Shown: one piece after another, positions 55,426 to 64,000 of the stretch
How the letters are laid out: each line of letters begins with the position of its first letter
How positions within the stretch are numbered: position 1 is the first letter of the stretch
DNA from: an uncultured Clostridium sp.
GTDB lineage: Bacteria; Bacillota; Clostridia; Clostridiales; Clostridiaceae
Direction: 5' to 3'
DNA length: 64,000 nt
NCBI GenBank assembly: GCA_934755305.1
Contig: CAKVLD010000003.1
Coordinates: 88,869-152,868 of the forward strand
Position numbers and translations under genes: made by a program
The notes under the pieces: generated by a model
The model's database searches: none
Seen by the model: only the letters and a program-made list of their open reading frames with translations
Told to the model about the DNA's origin: nothing

Positions 55426-55929
55426 CTAATCCCTTCTTATGTATTGAAGTAAACACTTTGAAATTTCATCAATATTATTTAAATCTAATACTTTAACATC
55501 TTGAACCTTAATATCAAAGTCACTAACTAAAGCAATTAAAGTTTCTTTCTTACACACACTCTCTGTAGAGTTTCCCTTTCTTACTATTTCAAGCTTAGGG
55601 TAATCAGAATACTTAAATCCTTCTAATAAAATTACATCAGCATCTTTAAAATTATTTACTAATTCTTTCTCAGTAATATTTTTTTCTTCTTTTATTACCA
55701 TAAACTTATTTTTGGAAAAAATAGCTGTACCTATGGCTCCTGACTTTCTATGTCTAAAGGTATCCGTCCCTTCTACATCACATTCAAAGTCATGACCATC
55801 ATGCTTTATAGTAGCTACTTTTAAGCCTTCCTTTGTAAGGTTTGGTATTATTTTTTCTATAAGCGTAGTTTTTCCTGAATTCTTAACTCCACTTATAGCT
55901 ATTATCTTTGGTGACTTTTTATCTTTCAT
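55426..55929 (-). CDS. mobB: Molybdopterin-guanine dinucleotide biosynthesis protein MobB
   Basis: GTP-binding partner of MobA. The P-loop [15 protein letters not shown] is at residues ~12-26, followed by [11 protein letters not shown] and [15 protein letters not shown] and the Walker-B-like [17 protein letters not shown] choose ATG at 55929 (167 residues), which overlaps the moaC stop by 11 bases; a GTG at 55944 is also in frame but lies within moaC with no ribosome site. MobA is encoded 3 kb upstream in the same block. Confidence 0.94.
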   Translation of the reverse strand: MKDKKSPKIIAISGVKNSGKTTLIEKIIPNLTKEGLKVATIKHDGHDFECDVEGTDTFRHRKSGAIGTAIFSKNKFMVIKEEKNITEKELVNNFKDADVILLEGFKYSDYPKLEIVRKGNSTESVCKKETLIALVSDFDIKVQDVKVLDLNNIDEISKCLLQYIRRD

Positions 55930-56401
55930 TGATAAAATCTCCACTTTTTCCTCCTGTTTTCTTATAAAGATGAACTCCTGTTATCTCCATAGACTTATCT
56001 AGTGCCTTACACATATCATATATAGTTAATAATGTAACTGTAGCTCCTGTTAAAGCTTCCATCTCTACACCTGTTTTACCTGTTAGTTTAGCTGTACAAA
56101 TAGCTTCTATATATCTTTCCTCTTTATTAATATCGAAATCCACAGTACATTTTGTTATCATTAAAGGATGGCACATAGGAATTAAATCTGAAGTTCTTTT
56201 TACTGCCATTATTCCGGCAACTCTAGCTACTCCGAGCACATCTCCCTTTTCTACTTTGTTATTTAAAATAGCATTCATAACTGCTTCATTTACATATATT
56301 CTACCTTTAGCTATAGCAATTCTTTTGGTTATATTTTTATCAGATACATCAACCATAATTGCATTTCCTGATTCATCAAAGTGAGTTAATTTATTTTCCA
56401 T
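55919..56401 (-). CDS. moaC: Cyclic pyranopterin monophosphate synthase MoaC
   Basis: Second step of molybdenum cofactor synthesis. The 160-residue protein has the conserved [18 protein letters not shown] start, [27 protein letters not shown] with catalytic-site residues, and [20 protein letters not shown], then KKTGGKSG at the C-terminus. It lies between moeA and mobB, overlapping mobB. No fusion or truncation is seen. Confidence 0.97.
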   Translation of the reverse strand: MENKLTHFDESGNAIMVDVSDKNITKRIAIAKGRIYVNEAVMNAILNNKVEKGDVLGVARVAGIMAVKRTSDLIPMCHPLMITKCTVDFDINKEERYIEAICTAKLTGKTGVEMEALTGATVTLLTIYDMCKALDKSMEITGVHLYKKTGGKSGDFINER

Positions 56402-56413
56402 ATTTAATCCTTT

Positions 56414-57619
56414 CTATAATAAAACTACGTTTACTTTATCTCCTTTATGTAACCCTTCTGAACCTGCTTCAATATCTATAAGAGCATTACATCCTATCAT
56501 AGAAGCTAACATTCCAGAAGCATGTTTATTACTTGTTAAAGTAATAGTTCCTTCACTATACTTACCTCTTATGAATCTTCTTGTTTTACTTTTTTTATTA
56601 AAGTCATTCATAAGTGTAGCTTCTACTCTTCTAGTTTCTATATTTTCATTTCCTGTTAATTTTGCAAGTACAGGCCTTCCTAAAAGTTCAAAAGTAGTTA
56701 ATGCTGCAAAAGGATTTCCTGAAAGACTTAATACAGGTTTATTATTTAATATATAGAACATAGCTGGTGTTCCTGGCATTAAATCTACTTTCCAAAACAA
56801 TCTATTTGCCTGAGTTTTAGTTACTACTTCATGAAATATATCCTTCTTCCCAACAGAAACTCCACCAGTAGTTAAAACAAAATCAACTTTATCAATTACT
56901 TCATTAATTTTATCTGCTACTACTTTTGGATCATCACCTAAAACATCTACATACTTTGGTTTTATACCAAGTTCACTTAACCTAGAATACATTAACTGAC
57001 GATTACTATCATATATCTTACCTTCTAAGAGTGGAGTACCTGATTTACTTACTTCATCTCCTGTAACAAATAAAGCTATATTAGGTATCTTCTTTACTAA
57101 AACTTTATCTATTCCCATGCTTGAAATAACTCCTTGATGTATGCAGCTTAATACCTCTCCTTTTTTCATTAATAAAGTACCTTTTTCTATATCTTCACCT
57201 TCAAAACAAAAGTTGTCATAATCTGAAAGTTCTTTATAAATTTCAACAGTATCCATACCTTCATCAGTTAACTCTTGCATAAGGATACAATTTGCACCTT
57301 CAGGAATTTTTGCTCCAGTCATTATTCTTACTGCTTCTCCATGATGCACTTCTTTAGTACTAAAACCACCTGCAAATACTTCATCAATAACCTTTAATTT
57401 TACTGGATTTTCTTTTGTAGCTCCTTTTGTATCACTAGCTATTAAAGCATATCCATCTAAAGGTGATTTATTAAATGGAGGATTATTAATTGGTGCATAA
57501 ATATCTTCTGCTAAAACCCTTCCATTAGCTTCTAATAAATCTATTTTTTCTATTTCGTCTATTGAATTAACACTATCTAACATTAAGGAAATTGCTTTTT
57601 CTAATTGAACACGAATCAT
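56414..57619 (-). CDS. moeA: Molybdopterin molybdenumtransferase MoeA
   Basis: Inserts molybdenum (or tungsten) into adenylylated molybdopterin. Four-domain protein of 401 residues: N-terminal NNPPFNKSPLDGYALIA, then VRIMTGAKIPEGANCILMQE, then the MoCF motif FVLTTGGVSVGKKD, and PVLSLSGNPFAALTTF. The C-terminal beta domain ends HKGDKVNVVLL. It is two bases after the upstream MoeA-like gene, so both are translated as a pair. Confidence 0.95.
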   Translation of the reverse strand: MIRVQLEKAISLMLDSVNSIDEIEKIDLLEANGRVLAEDIYAPINNPPFNKSPLDGYALIASDTKGATKENPVKLKVIDEVFAGGFSTKEVHHGEAVRIMTGAKIPEGANCILMQELTDEGMDTVEIYKELSDYDNFCFEGEDIEKGTLLMKKGEVLSCIHQGVISSMGIDKVLVKKIPNIALFVTGDEVSKSGTPLLEGKIYDSNRQLMYSRLSELGIKPKYVDVLGDDPKVVADKINEVIDKVDFVLTTGGVSVGKKDIFHEVVTKTQANRLFWKVDLMPGTPAMFYILNNKPVLSLSGNPFAALTTFELLGRPVLAKLTGNENIETRRVEATLMNDFNKKSKTRRFIRGKYSEGTITLTSNKHASGMLASMIGCNALIDIEAGSEGLHKGDKVNVVLL

Positions 57620-57621
57620 TC

Positions 57622-58647
57622 CTATACTCCTTTACCAAATTCACATCTTGGATAAGTACATACTTCACATGAGAAACAAAGCCCTCCATGTCCCATTCTT
57701 GCTATATCTTTTTTAGTCACTTTGACTCCTGCTGCAACTCTAGGAAGTATGAGATCAAAAATAGTTGCTTTAGAATACATTACACATCCTGGTAATCCCA
57801 TAATAGGTGTTTCATCATCAAAATATCCAAGTAAGAACATAGCTCCTGGAAGTACTGGTGCTCCATAAGTTACTATGTTTGCTCCACTTTTTCTAATTGA
57901 ACTTGGAGTTAAATCATCTGGATCTACGCTCATTCCTCCAGTGCATATAATCATATCTACACCTTTTTCTTTGCATTCTTTTATAGCATTTACTATCATC
58001 TCTCTATCATCATCTACAATTTTATGATGAACAACTTCTATATGATAATTTTTTAATTTATTAATTATTACTGGTGTAAATGTATCCTTTATTCTCTTAT
58101 GATAAACTTCACTTCCTGTAGTAACTACAGCTGCTGTTCTTTTTATGTAAGGTAATAGTTCTAAAAGAGGTCTATCTCCACCTATCTTTTGAGCTTCCTT
58201 AAGTTTTTCTTCTTCTATAATCAAAGGAATCACTCTCATACCAGCTAATTTATTTCCTTTTTTAACTGCATAGTTTGTATGCCTAGTAGCTATTACAATC
58301 TCATCAAGATCATTAATTTTTTCAAGTCTTTCAATATCTACTCTAAATAATCCATCTATATCTGCTTTAAGTTCAATTTTTCCTTCTCTTATTTCACTAC
58401 CACTCATATTATCATTTTTACATATATCATAAAGAATTTCTGCTGCTTCATTTTCATGTAGCATCCCTTCTTTCTTTTCCCATATGTACAAATGTTCCTT
58501 TCCTAATGAAAGTAATAATTCTATGTCTTCTTCCCTTACAATATGCCCTTTTCTAAAAGGAGTATCTTTAACCACATCTTTTACTATTCTTGTTATATCA
58601 TGACATAAGATATGTCCTACTGCATCTACAGTCGCTATTTTCTTCAT
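57622..58647 (-). CDS. MoeA-like molybdopterin-binding protein with cysteine-rich tail
   Basis: A 341-residue protein with a MoCF domain in its second half (TTGSEVYHKRIKDTFTPVI, MIICTGGMSVDPDDLTPSSI, APVLPGAMFLLGYF, PIMGLPGCVMYSKATIFDLI). The first half is a shorter version of the MoeA N-terminal region. It ends in CFSCEVCTYPRCEFGKG, four cysteines spaced CxxC-x4-C, a likely metal or Fe-S site that MoeA itself lacks. It directly precedes moeA and follows the riboswitch-terminator leader. I infer a role in cofactor insertion or metal choice (molybdenum versus tungsten), unproven. Confidence 0.85.
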   Translation of the reverse strand: MKKIATVDAVGHILCHDITRIVKDVVKDTPFRKGHIVREEDIELLLSLGKEHLYIWEKKEGMLHENEAAEILYDICKNDNMSGSEIREGKIELKADIDGLFRVDIERLEKINDLDEIVIATRHTNYAVKKGNKLAGMRVIPLIIEEEKLKEAQKIGGDRPLLELLPYIKRTAAVVTTGSEVYHKRIKDTFTPVIINKLKNYHIEVVHHKIVDDDREMIVNAIKECKEKGVDMIICTGGMSVDPDDLTPSSIRKSGANIVTYGAPVLPGAMFLLGYFDDETPIMGLPGCVMYSKATIFDLILPRVAAGVKVTKKDIARMGHGGLCFSCEVCTYPRCEFGKGV

Positions 58648-58735
58648 AATTTATACCCTTTCCATAACTTCATAATTTAATTTCATAATTTAACAATCCG
58701 CATTTTAAGAATTTTTAAATTTTAAAATCAAAAAA

Positions 58736-58774
58736 ACTATATTTTCCCACCAAAAAGAGTAAGAAAAATATAGT
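58736..58774 (-). terminator. Expression-platform terminator downstream of the riboswitch-like leader
   Basis: ACTATATTTT pairs with AAAATATAGT around TTTTTC/GG inner bases, followed by TTTTTTTG on the minus strand. It lies 90 bases before the MoeA-like start codon and 72 bases after the folded leader, so it can switch off the downstream genes. Confidence 0.75.
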
Positions 58775-58845
58775 CTACTTTTTAAGCATCACTATAATAA
58801 TCTTTAATTATTTAAAATACAATTCCTTTAAGTTCTTATATTTTA

Positions 58846-58962
58846 AATAATACTCCTTTTCAAACACGGAAGGCTCTCTAGTTTCCCATCAAACCCTGAA
58901 GTAAAAAATTTACTTGACTCAATATCATAGTTTCCCTTAGATATTTTCGTTCGGAGATTATT
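58846..58962 (-). ncRNA. Probable molybdenum/tungsten cofactor (Moco/Tuco) riboswitch
   Basis: The minus-strand 5' end reads AATAATCTCCGAACG and closes with AAGGAGTATTATT, giving a ten-pair P1 with one bulge. Inside are two GGGAAACT segments and AGAGAGCCTTCCGTG. CTCCGA, GGGAAACT and GCCTTCC recall the Moco RNA motif, but that consensus is from memory. It is followed by a terminator and then the MoeA-like, moeA, moaC, mobB and moaA genes, which supports the call. It starts only three bases after the mobA stop. Confidence 0.65.
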
Positions 58963-58965
58963 TAA

Positions 58966-59535
58966 TTATTTTAGGTTATCATAATCATAATAGTTATTAA
59001 TATTTATTAGTACATCCTTATCAAATTTAGTATTTCCAATATTAATTATCTTTCCATTAATATTCTTAACTAAATTCATAAGTTTATAATTTTTATTTTC
59101 TAACATTTCTTCTATAACAGGAATTATCTTCTTTGAATAGATTCCACCTAAAGGGTATAACCTTCCATCTGAGTCTTGTGGAACTACACATGTATCACCT
59201 TCTTCTAAGTTTGATATCATAAATTTTACAAATTCACTACTTAGCTTTGGCATATCACAAGCAGTTACAAATACATAATCTTCTTTTATGTATTTTAAAC
59301 TTGAGTACAAACCTCCAATAGGTCCTATTTCTTTATACTTATCTACGATTAACTCATAATCTAGCTCTTTATATTTTTCCTTACTATCTACTGAAATGTA
59401 TATCTTTTTTAGTATCTTTAAATTATCAATTATTATATCAATAAATTTTTTATCATTTAAAGTTAAAAAAGCTTTATTGTTACCTTTCATTCTAGTACTT
59501 TTTCCACCTACTAAAATTAAAGCTACTATATCCAT
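58966..59535 (-). CDS. mobA: Molybdenum cofactor guanylyltransferase MobA
   Basis: Attaches GMP to molybdopterin, forming the bis-MGD cofactor used by NarB-type nitrate reductases. The 189-residue protein has the nucleotide site LVGGKSTRMKGNNKAFL, then GPIGGLYSSLKYI and VTACDMPKLS with the catalytic Asp. It lies between the TDT-type transporter and the riboswitch. The stop codon nearly touches the riboswitch, so its mRNA 3' end and the leader are one region. Confidence 0.94.
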   Translation of the reverse strand: MDIVALILVGGKSTRMKGNNKAFLTLNDKKFIDIIIDNLKILKKIYISVDSKEKYKELDYELIVDKYKEIGPIGGLYSSLKYIKEDYVFVTACDMPKLSSEFVKFMISNLEEGDTCVVPQDSDGRLYPLGGIYSKKIIPVIEEMLENKNYKLMNLVKNINGKIINIGNTKFDKDVLININNYYDYDNLK

Positions 59536-59554
59536 AACTATTATTTACCTCTTT

Positions 59555-60505
59555 TTATTTTTTATAACTATTTACAAACATTCTAGCAAAGTTATAAAGT
59601 ACAAATCCAATAATAACTGTTGTTACTACTATTTGAATACCACTTATTTCTTTTATTATGTTTCCTAAAACTTCATTACCTTGAGCTGTTACAAAAGCAG
59701 ACATTTTTATTGAAGCTACTATTCCTATAGCCATTGGGAATGTAAGCCCTGCAAAACCTGGAGTAAATGAATATGAGAAAAATTTTGGTAGCTTATATAG
59801 TATAAATATTAAAGCTAATAATACACATGCATATAAAGTATATAATAATGCAGCATTTTGATTTTCTTTTATAAAGTTTAAATACCCTACAACACAAAGG
59901 CTTGATGGTGCTAATACTATTGCTTGTGTATGATATACAGCATCTTTTATAGGATGTTTTATTAATCTATAAACCATAAATGGTATTATTAATGCAAATA
60001 CTCCTATTCCATAGTATACAACTATTTTACATATTAATGGTTCATTCATTACTCCACCAACAACTGTTGAAACCATTATCCCATTATAAGTAACAAACCA
60101 ACTTGGAAGGAATGTATCCATATTTACACCCTTTATTACATTTCTATATGTAAACACTAGAATATGTATTGCATGAAGTATAAGACCTATAAACCATATA
60201 CTCTTTCCTATAGTTTGGTTATATTCAAAGTAATAACTACCTAATATCATAGTTATCATTGTAAATCCTGCATATAAACTTGCTGGAACTGTATTTGAAT
60301 ATTCCTTTTTAACAGTGCTAAAGTACTTAACTATCTTTACTGAATAAGCTAATAAAATAATTGTTGCACTTATCATTACTAAATGTCTTATCCAAGTATA
60401 ACCTAAAGTTAAATATACGTTAGATAATGTTGCTGCACCAACCATAGTAGGTAATATAGGTACTGGCATATTCTCTATCTTTTGTATTAACGATCTTTTT
60501 TCCAT
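59555..60505 (-). CDS. TDT/SLAC1-family membrane channel or transporter
   Basis: Membrane protein of about 316 residues with ten hydrophobic helices in the TehA/SLAC1 arrangement (MPVPILPTMVGAATLSNVYL start, FLPSWFVTYNGIMVSTVVGG, LAPSSLCVVGYLNF). TDT members carry dicarboxylates, tellurite or, in plant SLAC1, chloride and nitrate. ATG at 60505 follows GGAGG by five bases; a GTG at 60517 is less likely. It is nine bases or fewer from the flavoprotein gene in a nitrate-reduction operon, so nitrate or nitrite movement is a sensible inference, not shown. Confidence 0.82.
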   Translation of the reverse strand: MEKRSLIQKIENMPVPILPTMVGAATLSNVYLTLGYTWIRHLVMISATIILLAYSVKIVKYFSTVKKEYSNTVPASLYAGFTMITMILGSYYFEYNQTIGKSIWFIGLILHAIHILVFTYRNVIKGVNMDTFLPSWFVTYNGIMVSTVVGGVMNEPLICKIVVYYGIGVFALIIPFMVYRLIKHPIKDAVYHTQAIVLAPSSLCVVGYLNFIKENQNAALLYTLYACVLLALIFILYKLPKFFSYSFTPGFAGLTFPMAIGIVASIKMSAFVTAQGNEVLGNIIKEISGIQIVVTTVIIGFVLYNFARMFVNSYKK

Positions 60506-60525
60506 TGCTTCCTCCACATTGACTG

Positions 60526-61755
60526 CTATTCGTAATAAAATTCAAAATTTGCTTTTTCATTAAAGAAATCTGAATAATCTATATCAAATAGAGGCTTCTT
60601 AATCTTTGAAATATCTATTTTTCTTTTTACAAGTTGAGTTAAAACCCCAGCGTATGATAAATCGCCTTGAATTATAGCTCCATATATCTTTCCATCTTTA
60701 TGAATTACTTTTTTGTAATTACCATTATCATCTGAGTATGTAACAACTTCATAAGTATCATCTGGTTCTGTATTAATTCCTAAAGACATTGTTGGAATTC
60801 CTAAGAAATTCATAGTTGATTTACTTGCAAAGAAATCAGTCATTTCAGCTTTTTTACCACACATATTATTAGCTGCTATTATTCCTTCTTTAACAGCTGT
60901 TGGCCATATAGGGTTTCTTCCTGTTACATCTCCAGCACCATATATATAATCATAATTAGTTTTTCCAGTTGTATCTATTATTATTCCAAATTTATCTGTT
61001 TCTATGTTAGAACCTTCTAAGAAAGCAACATTAGCACGAACACCTGCTGCACATATTAATAAATCACAAGGAATAGTTTCACCACTAGTTAATACTATTT
61101 CTTTAATATTTTCTTCTTCATCTACTATAAGCTCTTTTACACCTTTTTCATAGTATTGTTTAATTCCTTCTTTGGCAAAAGCCTCCTCATATGTAGATGC
61201 TGCTTTTTTATCTAATTGGATTGAAAGCATACGATTTTGCATTTCTACTAAATGTACATTCTTTCCATAATGTAATAATCCTGAAATAACATCTATTCCT
61301 ACAAGACCTGCTCCCATAACAACAATATTTTCACACTCTTTAGCTCTTTCCATTATAGTTTCACAATCATCAAAATTACGGAAACCTATAGAATTTTTAG
61401 CTTCTCTTAAATGTGGGATTGGTGGAAAGAATGTATTTGCTCCTGTTGCTATAAGTAACTTATCAAATTCAACTACTTGTCCATTTTCAAGAGTTACTAT
61501 TTTTTCTTCTGGATTTATACCAGCTGCTGCTATTCCCTTTATCCAGTTTATATTATTCTTTTCTATAAATCCATCTTCAACGAATTCAAGTTTTTTTGTA
61601 TCTCTTATACCCTCCATATAATGGTGAAGTATACATCTTGAATAAATCTTATCATCTTTTGATATTAAAGTTATTTCAGCATCTTTATCTATATTTCTAA
61701 GTTCACGTACTCCACTTATTCCTGCTGCTGAAGCTCCTAAAACCACGTATTTCAT
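60526..61755 (-). CDS. NAD(P)/FAD-dependent oxidoreductase of the nitrate reductase cluster
   Basis: Soluble pyridine-nucleotide flavoprotein of 409 residues, like the NAD(P)H-dependent nitrite/rubredoxin reductase group. FAD motif VLGASAAGISGVRELR at the N-terminus, a second Rossmann motif VMGAGLVGIDVISGLL near 148, and the FAD C-terminal DYIYGAGDVTG. It is predicted to pass electrons from NAD(P)H through the adjacent ferredoxin-like protein to the NarB subunit, six bases upstream. It has no extra Fe-S or siroheme domain, so it is not itself a nitrite reductase. Confidence 0.9.
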   Translation of the reverse strand: MKYVVLGASAAGISGVRELRNIDKDAEITLISKDDKIYSRCILHHYMEGIRDTKKLEFVEDGFIEKNNINWIKGIAAAGINPEEKIVTLENGQVVEFDKLLIATGANTFFPPIPHLREAKNSIGFRNFDDCETIMERAKECENIVVMGAGLVGIDVISGLLHYGKNVHLVEMQNRMLSIQLDKKAASTYEEAFAKEGIKQYYEKGVKELIVDEEENIKEIVLTSGETIPCDLLICAAGVRANVAFLEGSNIETDKFGIIIDTTGKTNYDYIYGAGDVTGRNPIWPTAVKEGIIAANNMCGKKAEMTDFFASKSTMNFLGIPTMSLGINTEPDDTYEVVTYSDDNGNYKKVIHKDGKIYGAIIQGDLSYAGVLTQLVKRKIDISKIKKPLFDIDYSDFFNEKANFEFYYE

Positions 61756-61761
61756 AAGCTT

Positions 61762-62178
61762 TTATACCTCCTCTAAAGTGATGGCACCCATTGGACATTT
61801 TTCTACGCAATTTGGCTCACTTCCATCCTTTGCACCACAACTAGTACACATGTCACATTTCATTATTTCTTTGTACTCTAATCTATCACTTTTTAAAACT
61901 CCATAAGGACATGCCATTATACACATATAACAACTTGCACATCTATCCTTATCATATTTTACAAAGCCTGTTTCTTTATCTTTGTGCATAGCACCAGTCA
62001 TACAAGTATATACACATTCTGGTCTATCACAATGACGGCAGAAAATAGGTGCTGGCTTAGTTTTACTATCTATAGTTACTCTATTTCTAGAATCCGAACT
62101 GTCATGGCTAACTATACAAGCTGTAACACAAGTTAAACAACCTATACATTTACTTCTATCAATCTTAATTCTTTTCAT
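61762..62178 (-). CDS. Ferredoxin-like electron-transfer protein of nitrate reductase
   Basis: Small soluble protein of 138 residues with four cysteine clusters: CIGCLTCVTAC (12-22 region), CRHCDRPECVYTC, CASCYMCIMACPYG, and CDMCTSCGAKDG...CVEKCPMG, enough for up to four 4Fe-4S centres as in DmsB/NarH-like relay proteins. It lies between the nitrate reductase and flavoprotein genes with gaps of 6-11 bases, so it most likely carries electrons from the flavoprotein to NarB. AGGAGG precedes the ATG. Confidence 0.92.
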   Translation of the reverse strand: MKRIKIDRSKCIGCLTCVTACIVSHDSSDSRNRVTIDSKTKPAPIFCRHCDRPECVYTCMTGAMHKDKETGFVKYDKDRCASCYMCIMACPYGVLKSDRLEYKEIMKCDMCTSCGAKDGSEPNCVEKCPMGAITLEEV

Positions 62179-62189
62179 CGTATAGCCTC

Positions 62190-64000
62190 CTAAATTTTTT
62201 CAATATTAATTGGTGTAGTTTTATATGATGGTTCTTTTGAATATGGATCATATATAGATGGCGTTAACTTATTACATTCTATGTAATGCATTGGTGCATA
62301 AAAATCTCCATAATTAACATTATCAGTAAGTTTAACCATAAATTCTGCATTTTCACCATTTATAGAATGAACTCTTATATTGTCATTCTCTTTTATATCC
62401 ATTTCTTTTGCTAATTCTCTATTCATATAGATATAAGCTTGTTCTATACTAACATCTTCTACAAATCTTACTTCTCTAGTACGAGTTTGTGTATGCCATT
62501 GTCCTACAGTTCCTCTTCCTGTATTAAATGTATATGGGAATTCTTCTGTGTTCTTTAAAGGATTTTCCATAACATCTTCAAATACAAACTTAGCCTTTTT
62601 AGATGGTGTATAGTATAAATTATCTTCAAATAAACGTCTTTGATCTTCTTTTAATTCTTCACCTTCTCTAAATGGCCATTGTATTCCTTTAGAATCTACT
62701 AAAGCATCATAGTCAACACCTGTAATATCGCAAGGCATATTTCTTGAACATTCTTTCATAAGATTAAATGCATCTCTTGGAGTTTGCCATTTATCTAAAA
62801 GACTTCCCATTCCTAATGCTTTACCTATTCCAAGCATTACTTCATAGTCTGTCTTCTCATTTTCTTGTTTTTCTAAAGCTGGACGCATTGCTGATATACG
62901 TCTTTCTGTATTTATGTAGCTTCCTTCTTTCTTTATTCCTGGAACTACTGGTAAATAAACATCACATATCTTAGCACTATCTGTGTCATCATAAATATCT
63001 TGAACCACAAACATTTCTAATTTTTCAACTGCTTTCATAAATGATTTATTATTAGCCCATGAATGACGTGGATTAGTACAAACTACCCATAGTGCTTTAA
63101 TTTCACCAGAAATAATTTTTTCAATTATAACGTTATATGGAGCTGTTGGTTTAGTTGCAAGTACAGAATCATCAACACCTAAAACTTCTGCTATTCTTGC
63201 TCTTCTTACTGGATTATCAAAGTCTCCACCACCATAAAGTCCCGCTGTATTACTAAAAATACGTGAACCCATTGCATTACATTGACCAGTTAATGAATTA
63301 GCTCCTGTACCAGGTCTTCCTATGTTTCCAGTCATTAAAGCTATATTTATAATAGCTTGGGCAGTTCTTACAGCTTCATAACCTTGGTTAACTCCCATTG
63401 TCCACCATAAAGAAACTCTTTCTCCATTATGAATTAATTCTACTAATTCTAAAATTGACTCTTCGCTAAGACCAGTAGATTTAACTGCTCTTTCTAAAGT
63501 GTATCCCTTTACAAATTCTTCAAAATCTTCAAATCCTTCTGTATATTTTTCTATATATTCATGATTTAAATAGTCTTTTTCTATAAGAAGATTTGCTACA
63601 GTATATAATAATTCAAGGTCTGTCTTAGCCTTTAATCCATACCAGTAATCTGCTTGTTCTGCTGTTTCTGATTTTCTTGGATCTATTACTATAAGTTTTT
63701 TATTTTTATTAGCTCTTATTCTTCCCCAGAAAATAGGATGAGCCACTACTGGATTTGCTCCTATTAATATTATTGTGTCTGAAAGTTCAGCATCATTTAA
63801 AGTATATGGAGGAGCATCAAATCCAAAACTTTGTTTATGTGCTACAACTGATGTTGCCATACAAAGTCTTGTATTACCATCTAGATTAGCTTTTAAATGA
63901 TTTCTCATTACATGTCCAAGTAAAGCAAATTCCTCTAAAGTTAACTGACCTGTACTAATTCCTGCTATACTTTCACTGCCATACTTTTCTTTGATCTCTA
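62190..64000 (-). CDS. narB: Molybdopterin nitrate reductase catalytic subunit (NarB/NasA type), partial
   Basis: Mo-bis-MGD enzyme reducing nitrate to nitrite. The 5' end, with the N-terminal 4Fe-4S site, is outside the window: the frame is open to 64000 (EIKEKYGSESIAGISTGQLT is coded before the first internal ATG at 63908). The Mo-ligand Cys is in NTRLCMATSV, with ILIGANPVVAHPIFWGRI, IVIDPRKSETA and ALMTGNIGRPGTGANSLTGQ typical of NapA/NarB, and C-terminal FNTGRGTVGQWHTQTRT. It starts a block of ferredoxin, flavoprotein, transporter and cofactor genes. Its relation to C. perfringens NarB is from memory. Confidence 0.9.
   Translation of the reverse strand, partial: EIKEKYGSESIAGISTGQLTLEEFALLGHVMRNHLKANLDGNTRLCMATSVVAHKQSFGFDAPPYTLNDAELSDTIILIGANPVVAHPIFWGRIRANKNKKLIVIDPRKSETAEQADYWYGLKAKTDLELLYTVANLLIEKDYLNHEYIEKYTEGFEDFEEFVKGYTLERAVKSTGLSEESILELVELIHNGERVSLWWTMGVNQGYEAVRTAQAIINIALMTGNIGRPGTGANSLTGQCNAMGSRIFSNTAGLYGGGDFDNPVRRARIAEVLGVDDSVLATKPTAPYNVIIEKIISGEIKALWVVCTNPRHSWANNKSFMKAVEKLEMFVVQDIYDDTDSAKICDVYLPVVPGIKKEGSYINTERRISAMRPALEKQENEKTDYEVMLGIGKALGMGSLLDKWQTPRDAFNLMKECSRNMPCDITGVDYDALVDSKGIQWPFREGEELKEDQRRLFEDNLYYTPSKKAKFVFEDVMENPLKNTEEFPYTFNTGRGTVGQWHTQTRTREVRFVEDVSIEQAYIYMNRELAKEMDIKENDNIRVHSINGENAEFMVKLTDNVNYGDFYAPMHYIECNKLTPSIYDPYSKEPSYKTTPINIEKI

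Overview
The window is very AT-rich, has short intergenic gaps full of hairpin-plus-T-run terminators, uses strong AGGAGG-type ribosome binding sites with many TTG/GTG starts, and carries a Gram-positive PolC, a NarB-type nitrate reductase and clostridial-style amylases. It fits a Clostridium sensu stricto (cluster I) chromosome. Chemotaxis genes (CheV and an MCP) suggest a motile species rather than C. perfringens itself. I saw no rRNA, tRNA, CRISPR, prophage or insertion sequence.

Layout. 1-6.3 kb: secreted alpha-amylase (cut by the window edge), lipid kinase, endonuclease IV, membrane acyltransferase. 6.3-6.6 kb: first copy of a 285-bp non-coding composite repeat. 6.6-10.6 kb: CheV, MCP and a flavodoxin/split-barrel fusion. 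10.7-16.8 kb: a LysR-controlled shikimate/quinate-type operon (aroD, aroE, MFS transporter, enoate-reductase-like flavoprotein). 16.9-21.2 kb: a cation/dicarboxylate symporter, then an operon of DUF969, DUF979, pyroglutamyl peptidase and a gamma-glutamylcyclotransferase-like protein, which all point to 5-oxoproline. 21.3-26.4 kb: polC, the second repeat copy, and an apparently orphaned antitermination leader. 26.4-31 kb: pullulanase, MATE pump, HAD phosphatase, PilZ protein. 31.3-37.8 kb: a polyamine locus with two routes to spermidine. 38.4-45.9 kb: a PucR-linked cluster (GntP-type permease, dimethylargininase-like hydrolase, RocB-like M20 hydrolase, D-2-hydroxyacid dehydrogenase, HisC-like aminotransferase) of unknown substrate. 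45.9-53.4 kb: neopullulanase-like enzyme, MerR regulator, a decayed AAA-ATPase/PDDEXK gene, deoB, a C_GCAxxG_C_C protein and an esterase. 53.5-64 kb: one co-directional block for nitrate reduction and molybdenum cofactor synthesis, with a probable Moco/Tuco riboswitch in its middle.

How genes work together. The nitrate block pairs the reductase and its electron-transfer partners with cofactor genes. The polyamine locus goes from arginine through agmatine and putrescine to spermidine. The PucR cluster is the best candidate for an undescribed catabolic system: transaminase plus D-2-hydroxyacid dehydrogenase looks like a reductive amino-acid branch joined to guanidine and amide hydrolases. Product names come from motif recognition without database searches, and all promoter, operator and RNA calls are by eye.
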